Part shown: piece by piece, positions 1 to 8,382 of the stretch | Layout: each line of letters opens with the position of its first letter | Numbering within the stretch: the stretch's first letter is position 1 | Assembly: GCA_027596945.1 (NCBI GenBank) | Contig: JADGJH010000637.1 | Coordinates: 1-15,824, forward strand | Length of the DNA stretch: 15,824 nucleotides | From: Physocladia obscura | Lineage: Eukaryota; Chytridiomycota; Chytridiomycetes; Chytridiales; Chytriomycetaceae | Direction of reading: 5' to 3' | Made by a program: the position numbers and the translations under genes | Notes under the pieces: generated by a model | Seen by the model: only the letters and a program-made list of their open reading frames with translations | The model's database searches: none | What the model was told of the DNA's origin: nothing

Positions 1-1267
1 CGGTGAGTTTTGTCATTGTTTTTCTTAAATAAAAATCTAATTAATTGAGATTTATTATTTAAAACAAAACAAAACAACAACAACAACAACTGTGCAATAT
101 CAATGTTACCTGCAAGAATTTATGCCAATGCACGCAGCATGCGGACACCTGTCAGACAACAGAGCCACTTTGGCCGTTGTCTGTCTGTATTTATTTTAAA
201 ATAAATATATAAAATTATTATTAAAAAAAAAACTGATCAAAAAGAAAATAAAAGAGCTGCAATGCATCAGCGTTTGGCTGCTGGCAGCTGCTCTGATGCG
301 TGCAGCATGCAGAGATCCATCAGGAGATGGAGCCAGCTGCACCTGCTGTTTTTCCTTTTTGTTTTTATTTTTAAATAAATTTTATCTTTATTAAAATAAA
401 ATAAAAAAAATCACAGACAAACAAAGTGTGACAGCTGCTAGGCGCACACCCAGATTTGTCACCAACAGACGACATGCATAGTTCCCAAAAGCTGTGTTTT
501 GAAATCTGTACCCTTTGAGAATAAAAACAAAAAGAACATTAATAAAAGAAAACTCCAATCACTTACCTGGATCATCTTGCACAAGGGCATGGCTTGCATA
601 GTAAACCAGGGTAGAGAGCTGGAGTGATTCTAGCTGGCGCAGCATTGTTGGCAACATTTGGTTCTGACTGTTTTGTTTCAATTAATTTTCAGAAATGAAA
701 ATTTTTCTTTTGTTACAGTCGACTACAGCCACCAGTGCCAAGAACAAGCAAATCGAGGCAGCTCAGCCCCATCAGTTCTTGGCCCAATGGTTTAAGTATG
801 TTGTGGTCATGACAGAAAGAGCCTAATTGGCATTGTGTTAAATAAAGCTGTTTTTTCAATATAGACTTTAAGCAGCTACATTGTAAAACACTGACAATGA
901 CAATAAGGTGCTGAACAATCTAATTATATATGTTCAATGCTGACTGCATTACATGCTGACACAACTAGTTTGTGACAGCAGAAGCAGCAGTACAAGACTG
1001 GCTCCTTACTTTGGGAATTTGAGCTATTTTTTGGATCTTTTCTAAAGAAAGCAAAAAGGGAAAATGAAAGGACCCCAAAAAGTGTGTAATCACTAATCAA
1101 GTGAAATCATGGGGAATTTGAAATGGACTGATTAGGCATGAAAAAGGCTATAAGAAGGCTGTTGGATTTTGACTTTTGAAAACATTCTAAAATAAAGAAC
1201 TCTCTATCAATCTTAAGGCTCACAACAATACTAAGCCTTACAATTCATAAACCAACAACATGGTCAT
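1..1267. other. Spacer without a secure gene
   Basis: No long open frame is present. Islands of higher GC (about 100-180, 255-345, 415-510, 565-665 and 718-830) sit in AT-rich sequence and look like exon debris. The best supported piece is the minus-strand exon pair listed separately. On the plus strand, 719-826 is open after an acceptor-like TTTTGTTACAG and ends at a TAA followed 12 nt later by AATAAA, so a plus-strand terminal exon is also possible. A 7-bp inverted repeat (gcatcag/ctgatgc) lies around 265-300. No RNA gene was recognised. Confidence 0.4.
415..667 (-). other. Candidate exon pair of an unrecognised gene
   Basis: On the minus strand, 667-567 reads as an open exon containing LVYYASHALVQDDP. 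It ends at a consensus donor (CCAG|GTAAGT), and a 54-nt intron leads to an acceptor after CTCAAAG at 513. The next stretch stays open in phase to about 415 (begins GYRFQNTAF). A possible upstream exon ends at 717 with donor GTAACA. The family is not recognised and the gene would continue leftwards past the window. A diverged, stop-containing copy of the exon lies at 7514-7546, which suggests a repeated and decaying gene family or an element-borne gene. This may be a pseudogene. Confidence 0.33.
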
Positions 1268-1888
1268 CTGATAGCAGATGGATTCACTCAATTGAAGTCA
1301 GATAACTGTATGTTCTTTAAAATAAATAAAGACACAGAAGAAATGAACATTGTCCTAGTATATGTAGATGATATGCTAATTGCAAATTCACCATTACTGG
1401 AAATGATGATGCAAACTGGATACTAAAAGTCCAAATTGAACATTTGCAAGGGAGAATATGGCTTGGACAAACAAAAAGCAACAGTTGCTTTATCTTCAAC
1501 TGAGGCTGAATTAATTGCATTGACAGAAGCAATTAAAGAAGTACTATGGTTGAAAATGATATTAGGTGAAAACTTTGAAATAAATGACCCAATGAAGGTA
1601 TATCAAAATAATCAATCAACAATGGCAATTGCAATTGATCCTCTAGACCATGTAAAAGTTAAGCACTTGGATATTAAGATGTTCTTTATTTGAGAACATT
1701 TGGAAAATAAAGAAGTAAAATTAGTATACTGCCCTACAGAATTAATGGTGGCAGATATAATGACAAAAACACTGCAAGTACCACAACATAACCTATTGAC
1801 AAAAAAAATAGGTATGTGTACACTAACAGGGTTGAAAAACTCAGAAATCAGAATAAAAGTAAGCTTTGTCGCCCACTTCAATAATTGA
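1268..1888 (+). mobile_element. Ty1/copia retrotransposon remnant (RT + RNase H)
   Basis: One plus-strand frame carries the end of a Copia polyprotein. From 1268 it reads reverse-transcriptase sequence, including GFTQLKSDNC and the catalytic YVDD box (1361-1372), then stops at TAA 1424-1426. Within about 20 codons it resumes as RNase H: the ALSSTEAELIALTEA block (from about 1490), WLKMILGE, then HLDIKMFF and VADIMTKTL. About 150-200 residues that normally separate the YVDD box from RNase H are missing, so there is an internal deletion. A TGA at 1691-1693 interrupts RNase H. WTNKKQ is readable only in the next frame (1464-1481), which indicates a single-base frameshift. The element is dead. 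Gag, protease and integrase are not seen immediately upstream. Confidence 0.85.
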
Positions 1889-2051
1889 GGCAAGAAATCC
1901 CATATGTATATAAATATTTATTAAAAACATTAAAGCAAATCAAAACAAATTAATTACATAAAAATAAATACAAAATGAATAGAATGAAATAATTCATACA
2001 TAAATTTGAACTGCAAGGGCAGATAATTGCGTTAAAAACAACTGCAGTTGC

Positions 2052-2135
2052 TGCAAGGGGGAGCTTGATCCTAATATTAGGCCTGTGGTAATGACAACAA
2101 GCTGCAGCACTGTATTGCAAGGGGGTGTTTGATCC
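2052..2135 (+). repeat. Pair of purine-rich 20-bp direct repeats, possible Copia PPT/LTR edge
   Basis: TGCAAGGGGGAGCTTGATCC (2052-2071) recurs as TGCAAGGGGGTGTTTGATCC (2116-2135), 18 of 20 identical and 64 bp apart. Both are preceded by a short AACAA(G)CTGCAG stretch. They lie 160-250 bp after the end of the Copia reading frame. A run of purines followed by TG is the usual form of a Copia polypurine tract and 3' LTR start, so this may be where the LTR began. A matching 5' LTR was not found in the window. Confidence 0.4.
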
Positions 2136-2266
2136 ACTAAAACCAAATCAACTTAACCATATGATTCAGCACCTTGCAGACAGTTCAGGAATGTCTGAAT
2201 TCCGATACTGGACACGAGGAAAGGATTAATAGGAGTTAATGGGGATGATTAATATTATTAACAGTT

Positions 2267-4014
2267 TTATTCAGTTTTTGTGGATAATGAAAAAAATAAA
2301 TTTTTTTTTAAGACCTTCCAATTTAACTCCACCCTAAAACTCAAACAGGGTTGACTCATGATTTCAATCCAAAAGTGTGCACTTTTGAAAAATAGATCAC
2401 ATATTCCTACAATGATTTTTCCATCAACAACTGGCAGGTGTTGGGTAGATTCCAAGCAATGCTCTTGATAATATCTTGCAGCATACACAGCTGCTTAAGG
2501 AATGTAATTTAAAATTCTTGAAGAAAAGTCATCAATTTCATTGTGAAGTTTGTCAAGTGGAAGATTGCACATATTGAAGTGGAGAAACTTGTTCAAACAT
2601 GAAACTGTCTTTTCTGCCAACCAGGTGTGGTGAGAATGCAAATCAATTGCAAAACAGATATCAGTGCAATGTGTGGGATCTATCAGGCAGTCTTTGAAAG
2701 ATTTGTGAAAGATTTGAATGGTTTTTGTGTTTGGATAAAGCAAAAGTAAAGCATCAAGCCTGTGAATAATATTCTGAACATCAGAAATCAGTTCAATAGT
2801 GATATTAGCAATTGCTTGGATTGTCAGAGGTTCAAATGCACACTAAATTTTCCAAACTGATTACCAAATTTGCGATTCAAAAATGTGAAATACAGTTGGT
2901 CAACATCAGAAACTTGCTTTGAGGCTGTTTGTTGAATCATTTGTAGAGAAATAGAATCAGTAGAAGCTGAGTCAAGAGTCTTGCATGCTACAACAAGCCA
3001 CACAAACACACCACCTGACATGTTACCAAGAATTTGGGGGCCCAACTGGAGGGCATCAGATTCAGTAGTATTTTTTTTCAGAAAGTATTCAGCATATATA
3101 AGTGCATCTTGCTTGTTTTGCTCACTTGTTGCTTCCAATTGTGTTGTTGGTAAAACAGTAAATACTTTTAAAATATCAGGTTCTGGCCTAGAAATAACAA
3201 TAATCTTGATAGAGGGTGGCAGCTTCTTGCAGTGGACATAAAAGACTTGAAGAATGTTATTGCAAAAACCAAGTTTACCACATTCATCAAGTGCATCAAC
3301 AATAATAGCTGCAGGATAATGTAATGGATTTGCATCAAACAAAGAAATCAGTGGTTTAAGAATGAGTCCATTGAAGAGTTCACCAATTGGTTTGTGGATG
3401 ATATCTTGATCACTGTGGAACAATTTGATAAGAAATTGGGCAAAATTATATGACCATTCACAAAGACCAAAAGCAATTGTCAAAATGCACTGTTGCAATT
3501 GGTGTTGTCATGCTTGCAAAAGAAAATAGCAAGACACTCTGTCACAGTGCTGTAAAGAAGAAAATTAAAAAGTGAAAATTAAAAAATAAAAAGAAAAAGA
3601 AGAAAAAAACAAACTCACAACTTCAAGTCTTTGGGAATGCATTGGATAGCCTGAAGTTTCATAATTTTCTGCAGGATTTAGCGGATAGTTTGAGTTTTTG
3701 GGCGAAGAGGATGACAATGAAAAGCATCAGGAAATTCAGCTGGATCAAATTTGAATGGCAGGTGGGCAGAAACTTTTTTCTCCTTATGAGAAACTGTTGT
3801 CCACTCATGAACAAAGACAGGCTGGATTATTATTCCATACAGTTTTTCAAGCTCAAAAGCAACTTCGCACTAATCAAAAAATTAAATCAAATCAATAAAC
3901 TGTCAAAAACAAATAAAATTTTACTGCATTAATCATTGCATTCACAGCAGTGGACATGAGAATAATAACAATTCTACTGTGTCTCAAACCAGTTAGAAAA
4001 TTGTACTCCCAGTC
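2267..4014 (-). pseudogene. TIR-NACHT (NLR-like) gene, broken
   Basis: This is a decayed gene for an immune-type STAND NTPase. The first exon (4014-3925) carries the later half of a TIR domain (DWEYNFLTGLRHSRIVIILM). A 55-nt intron leads to 3869-3619, with GIIIQPVFVHEW and FPDAF, typical of the TIR end. A 69-nt intron (GTGAGT to TTTACAG) leads to NACHT sequence: AIFFCKHDN, the Walker B-like IIVDALDEC, then IIVISRPEPDI. Further on come QIFHKSFKDCLIDP, LHNEIDDFSSRILNYIP and WIEIMSQ, typical of the helical part after NACHT. Damage: in-frame TAA at 3678-3680, frameshifts near 3483-3498 and 2822-2870, and an in-frame stop at 2495-2497. The first half of TIR and the Walker A loop are not visible. 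No WD40, TPR or ankyrin repeats follow. Assembly error could explain single lesions but hardly all of them. Confidence 0.68.
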
Positions 4015-4106
4015 CTTAGAATTGGGAAGTTTGTGCAATCATCTTCAATTAAAAACTCTTTAATTTAATTTTTTCTAAATATATATGTATAAAAGAAAGA
4101 ATAATT

Positions 4107-5797
4107 TCATTGAATTACCTTCCACTCCACAGTCATTTTTCCACATGCAAGAGCTTCATGCAAAAAGTCATCATCCAAAAGTACACACTCTTGATCATCA
4201 GCATCAATCCACGAAAACTGCTCAATTTGAATGTCACTCAAACTAACTTTGCAGTACTTGGCCAGTCGGCTTTGGATACCATGTTCAATTGAATTGAAAG
4301 TAGTGACTTGAGCAGTTCTCATCTTGAAAATGAAGCTGTTGTTGTTGTCAATGCAACGGCTGGTTATTTTAACTACATCAGTTGCAGGATGTGTAGAAGA
4401 ATAAGTCAATTCTATTTTGAGTCAATACCAATTAAAAAAAAAAATTAAAAACAATCAGAAAAAAATTAAAAATTAAAAATTAAAAATTTAACAGAAACAA
4501 GTGAATTCAACAGAAAATCATACCAGACAACGACACAATGTCTGAATTATTATGCCGAATATCTGCACTAGAATGGGAGACAACGCCAATTGTTTCTGTG
4601 GATTTTAGACAGATTAATAAGGCATTTTTGATAACAGAAAACAAAAGTATAGATTAGAAGCAGTTGAAATACCAATTTTTTGATCAATAGAGTTATTTTT
4701 TGAACTATTTACGGCTGACAGCAAGTCAACAGCTGTGTTTTCATATTCATTTGATATAGTCAAAACTGTGTGAGATGAATCCGAACTGGTTGAAAAAAAA
4801 GCTGTAATACCAAACCTCCACTTGCTGTAGCGACCCCAATAGCATTATCGTTGTCAGTGGGTGTTTCGAATTTCGAATCAGAATCTTTGTTTGCTACAAA
4901 AAATAAAGGGAATAAACAAAGAAAATAAAAAAAGTATTGGAGCCTCACCTTGTGACCTAACCGCAGTTTCAATATTTTGTGATTTAGAATCTTTTTGCAC
5001 AGTTTTTATTCTTCGATTCGACAGATTGATACTTGCCTGTTTGCCTTTGTTTGGTGAGAACGATTTTTGGTTTGATGGGTCAGCAGCTGAGAGCAAATGC
5101 GGCGGAGATATAGTAAGGTGTTTTTGAACATGCTTGGTTGGAGTTGTGGCCGGAACGGGCAACTTTGGCTGAAAAGAGTAAAACGTCAAGAAAATGTGTG
5201 GGTATATTAGGGAATAAGTACAAGGAAGATTGCCGACTCGCGCACAAAGACACCGGCCGATGGGGCACAGTGAAAGTAGCGAATACCGTCGATACTGCCG
5301 TCGTTGTTTCCGTTGCGTTTGCCAACTTCGACGGCGAACCATTGGCCAGGCCCGAGACGCGTCTTGCCAATAAAGCGCAGTGTTCCTTTTAACTGAACTC
5401 CGTTGCAAACAACAGATACGCGATCGCCGAGTTTATAATTGGCAACGGTAGTAGCAGTGATAGTTGTGGTACTAGTAGTGGCTGCAGCATTCGCGAATAC
5501 ATTGGTGTCGGTAATTGATTTTTTGGTATTTTTGATTACGGGATTCGTGATCGGATCCAACACTTTGACAATCGCATCGCGAAGTACAAAGACGCCCGTG
5601 CCAGGTGGGCACTCAAAGTAGGAGACGCCGTCAACTTTGCCGTCATTGTTCCTGTCTTCAGATTGGTTTAATTCGACACCAATCCATTCGCCGGCCGCAA
5701 AAGACGTCGTTCCAATGAAGCGGAGCGTTCCTTCTGAATGAATTCCACTGCGGACAACGGAAATTCGATCGCCAATTTTGATTTTGTGTGTGTCCAT
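4107..5797 (-). CDS. Tandem CAP-Gly / PB1-like domain protein (6 exons, 447 aa)
   Basis: Exons are 5797-5222, 5168-4949, 4893-4816, 4765-4673, 4595-4524 and 4411-4107. Introns are 50-112 nt, all phases fit, and the total is 1344 nt. CAP-Gly domains normally bind microtubule ends or C-terminal EEY/F tails, so a cytoskeletal adaptor is the likely role. CAP-Gly 1 (residues 7-77) has GDRISVV and NNDGKVDGVSYFECPPGTGVF; CAP-Gly 2 (121-191) has GDRVSVV and NNDGSIDGIRYFHC. The GKNDG ligand loop is altered in both (RNNDG, GNNDG). A Thr/Ala linker separates them. Residues 193-340 are basic, Ser/Pro-rich and probably disordered. Residues 358-445 resemble a PB1 domain with an acidic OPCA-like stretch (DADDQECVLLDDD), used for heterodimerisation. 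A TGA ends the frame at 4107. Alternatively, a donor at 4118 (AAG|GTAATT) could join the TIR exon at 4014 in phase, giving a CAP-Gly/PB1/TIR/NACHT fusion. The start is the first ATG of the CAP-Gly frame. Confidence 0.8.
4440..4490. repeat. AAATT-rich low-complexity tract in intron 5
   Basis: A run of short AAAAATT units, plus a poly-A tract, lies inside the fifth intron of the CAP-Gly gene. On the coding strand it becomes a T-rich stretch upstream of the acceptor AAAATAG at 4412, as expected for a polypyrimidine region. No other role is seen. Confidence 0.6.
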
Positions 5798-6184
5798 TCT
5801 TTGTGTTCAATTTTTTTTCTTTTTTTACTGGGTTAACTGTCACCTTCAACCTGTCAGAGCTACAGCTCTTTCGCAAACTTCTTTCACTTTGGCCAAGAGC
5901 CTCACATTTATTTTCTCACGTAGAATATGAATTTAATTGTCTTAAAAAATAAAGCTATAAATTAAAATAAAATTTAAACATTCAGTTCAATCTATTTGCA
6001 ATGGACCGGACCCTTGGAGAAGGTAATCTATTTTGTTGATATTCTCATAGATTTATCAGAAGCTTGATAGTAGACTTTAAATTTGAGAGTGGAGAGAGTT
6101 TTTATTTGTTAAGATTCTACGCTATGAAAAATACTTACGTTCAAAACCATTGTACGCTACAGGGCATCTTTTTAAGGTTTAGAT

Positions 6185-6322
6185 CTGGTGTTTGAGAGCA
6201 AAAATGCTAATTTATTATATTGTTTTGAAAATGTGAAAGAAAATAACCTAATAATGTAAAAGTAGTAAAGTCAAAGGAACATACCTGAGTTTGCAAGCAA
6301 AAATGCTAAACTCAAACACCAG
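6185..6322. repeat. 12-bp inverted repeat with internal 14-bp direct repeat
   Basis: CTGGTGTTTGAG (6185-6196) is exactly complementary to CTCAAACACCAG (6311-6322). Each arm is next to the same 14-mer AGCAAAAATGCTAA (6197-6210 and 6296-6309). The right arm can also form a smaller hairpin (GAGTTT/AAACTC). This may be a small foldback element or a decayed inverted-repeat element. No protein is encoded between the arms. Confidence 0.6.
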
Positions 6323-6758
6323 GGAAAATTTCCATTTTTATTCTTCGAAAAATTTACTGGGCATTTTGAAAAATAATATAAAATAATAAAAACTATTTAT
6401 TTATTTTTTATTTATTTAATTTGGACCAAAATAATAATAATAATAATAAAATATCTTTTTTTATATTTATTTATTGTTTTTGTTTGCATCACTTCATTAA
6501 CTCTCACCACAGAGTCATTGAAACTTCAACACTCCTTTCTCTTCCTAATTATTGCCACTTTGTGAACCTGATTTTTCAAATTGGTTGATTTTTTTGATTT
6601 TTTTTGCTTGCTTCACTCTGCTCCTCTCTTTCATGACTGTTACGTCCCAATGCCTTCTTTTTTGTTTTTTCAGAATATAAATAATAAGTAATTAAATTAA
6701 AATATTAATAAAAAATATTTCAAATAATTAAAATATAACAGACCAAACAAATATGTAG

Positions 6759-7037
6759 TCAAAAGAAGATGCAGTGACTGATCTCTTCTGTCCAGTTGTA
6801 GAAGAAGCTACTGTTACTTAAACCGGAGTTAAGCTCTGATTGCATTTGCACATTGCCTTTGGCATCTTCATACTTTTCATTTTGGAAATGAAAATTATTA
6901 TTAATATAACTTTCAAATAATACATGATCCCCAAGTGTAATTTTTTTACTCAACCTGAACAATTTTGCAAAAATATTGCATGGCAAGGAGTGTATTATAA
7001 ATGAGTGCAGCACATTATAAATACATAAAAAATGCAT
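6759..7037 (-). other. Unassigned 92-codon open frame
   Basis: An open minus-strand frame from 7037 to 6759 with a plausible amino-acid mix in its middle (KITLGDHVLFESYI). It starts in AT-rich repeat sequence, so the first residues are doubtful. There is no recognised domain, no splice context and no neighbour that explains it. It could be a fragment of an element-borne gene or a chance frame. Confidence 0.15.
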
Positions 7038-7140
7038 TTAAAATACATTTTATATGCATTCATAATGTTTTAAATACATTCATAATACTTGCAATTCATT
7101 TTGCATATTATAAATTCATACACAGAATTATAATTCATTC
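7010..7140. repeat. Degenerate AT-rich repeat (TRCATTCATAAT units)
   Basis: TGCATTCATAAT (7055-7066) and TACATTCATAAT (7075-7086) are 20 bp apart. Diverged forms such as TGCATTTAAAAT, CATATTATAAATTCAT and AATTATAATTCATT surround them. It looks like a decayed short tandem repeat about 130 bp long. No coding content. Confidence 0.45.
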
Positions 7141-7513
7141 TAAATTTACTTAATATCTTGCAAATTATTTGTTAAATTTTTATCATTGTTGATCCTATTC
7201 ATATGGCACAAAATCAAAACAAACACTAACAATACAAAATCATTACAATTTGTTCGTTTTAGTTTATTTCAATAAAGTTAAATTATAAAAATGCTTTATT
7301 TATACGCAGTTGATAAAAGAAAACAATTTTTATGAAAAAATTAAACTAATGCTGTTCAACTGATCTGTTCTTACTGTGATACACTGCTGCAGCAGCACCA
7401 ACAGAATCAGCAGTAAACCATTGAGAATAATCTGGTATGTTCACTAGTTAATAGTAAGAGACCCACTCCACTTACTATAAGGTTCGAATGCCTGGAAACA
7501 CACACTCTCCTGA

Positions 7514-7546
7514 ATCATCCTATGCAAGGGCATGGCTTGAATAGTA
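7514..7546 (-). repeat. Second copy of the exon-like repeat found at 571-603
   Basis: Aligned without gaps to 571-603, 28 of 33 bases match, including a 13-bp identical core CAAGGGCATGGCTTG-type block. On the minus strand both copies read (L)VYYxSHAL in the same frame. This copy has a TAG two codons after SHAL, and the donor position reads GAGAGT instead of GTAAGT, so it is a dead copy. Upstream similarity (ATGCTGC start, LLLS/LQLS) extends about 60 bp further. Confidence 0.6.
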
Positions 7547-8382
7547 GACTAGACAAGACAGTAAGAGATACCCTGCAGCATAAAACAGTTTTGAACATGA
7601 TCATTTTTCATAAATAATTGTATTCAAAATTAATAAAAAATGTAGAAAAGACAGTATGGAGGCATCCATAGTCTCTTGTATGAACAGATCTGAATGCACT
7701 ATTGACCATAGCACATGGATTCATTGTTGGTGCAATCAACTTTAGATTATTAAAAAACATATTTAGCTAAACTTGTCAAAAGTCAACATGAATTACATAA
7801 AAAAACCTATAGCACCAATCATTTGAGTAAGCAAAGGCAGAAAAACTACATTTATCTGATTTTTCTCAAGGTATTCCAAATGCACATTCATTGAAAAAGA
7901 AGTGAAAAAGAGAAAAACTTCAAAACACTTTTATACTGGTGAATTTTAAATCTAGAGGTGGCAGCACAAAAAATGCTATAGAAAGGACTCTCGTCTAGTT
8001 TTTATTATTTTTTTTACAGAATCCGAACAAATATAAACTCTCACAACACTCAAACTTTAAATGTACTATCAATCTCTTGATGCACCTACCAGAATTTCAA
8101 GGACAGAATTTGTTGCAGATGGTTGCAATTTATTCCAGTGGCATTTGGTGGAATGGAGGTGTTGTCATAAAGAAAAAGAAATTTTCAAGAAGGACCGTTT
8201 TAGAACATTGACAAATAAATATTGATAATAAAGATAGCTCATAGTATTAGAATACTCCTGTTTTGCATGATGCAACAAATTCAATACTTGCAAAAACAAA
8301 TAATTACAGCAAACAAAACAACACGAAATTCATTTAAAACTAAAATTGAAAAACAAAAATATAATCGCGGATGCAGAATATT

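Larger units (their letters stand above)
5798..8382. other. AT-rich spacer with small repeats, no secure gene
   Basis: About 2.6 kb separates the CAP-Gly gene start from the end of the DGAT2 gene. It should include the CAP-Gly promoter (first ~200 bp) and the DGAT2 3' region. Visible contents: an ATG mini-frame at 6001 followed by a donor-like GTAATC, a 12-bp inverted repeat with internal direct repeats (6185-6322), an ATA/ATT tract near 6430-6450, an unassigned minus-strand open frame (6759-7037), a degenerate cattcataat repeat (about 7010-7140) and a second copy of an exon-like repeat (7514-7546). No recognised domain. Confidence 0.5.

Noticed and set aside
2844..2866. A possible 22-nt intron (GTAATC to TTTAG) that might explain the NACHT frame change
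   Set aside because: It is far shorter than the other introns here (48-165 nt), and removing it does not restore the downstream frame.
4766..4972. Minus-strand 70-codon frame with a hydrophobic FYFLCLFPLFF segment
   Set aside because: The hydrophobic part is the T-rich intron between CAP-Gly exons 2 and 3 read through; splicing at GTGAGG and TTTGTAG removes it.
4878..5408. Long minus-strand open frame of 176 codons overlapping the CAP-Gly exons
   Set aside because: Its first part is in the wrong frame for CAP-Gly exon 1 and reads through intron 1. Its second part is simply exon 2 of the CAP-Gly gene.
6001..6060. Plus-strand ATG with a short frame MDRTLGEG followed by GTAATC and an acceptor, like a kinase first exon
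   Set aside because: After either splicing or read-through the frame stops within a few codons, and no downstream kinase sequence exists in the spacer.
7479..7500. GGTTCGAATGCC resembles a tRNA B box
   Set aside because: The flanking bases do not form a T-arm stem, and no A box, anticodon arm or acceptor stem could be placed around it.
7850..8130. Short pieces such as KNAIERTL and HLPEF reminiscent of Copia integrase
   Set aside because: Several stops interrupt the frame, and the spacing between the would-be motifs does not fit integrase. It is too weak to call.
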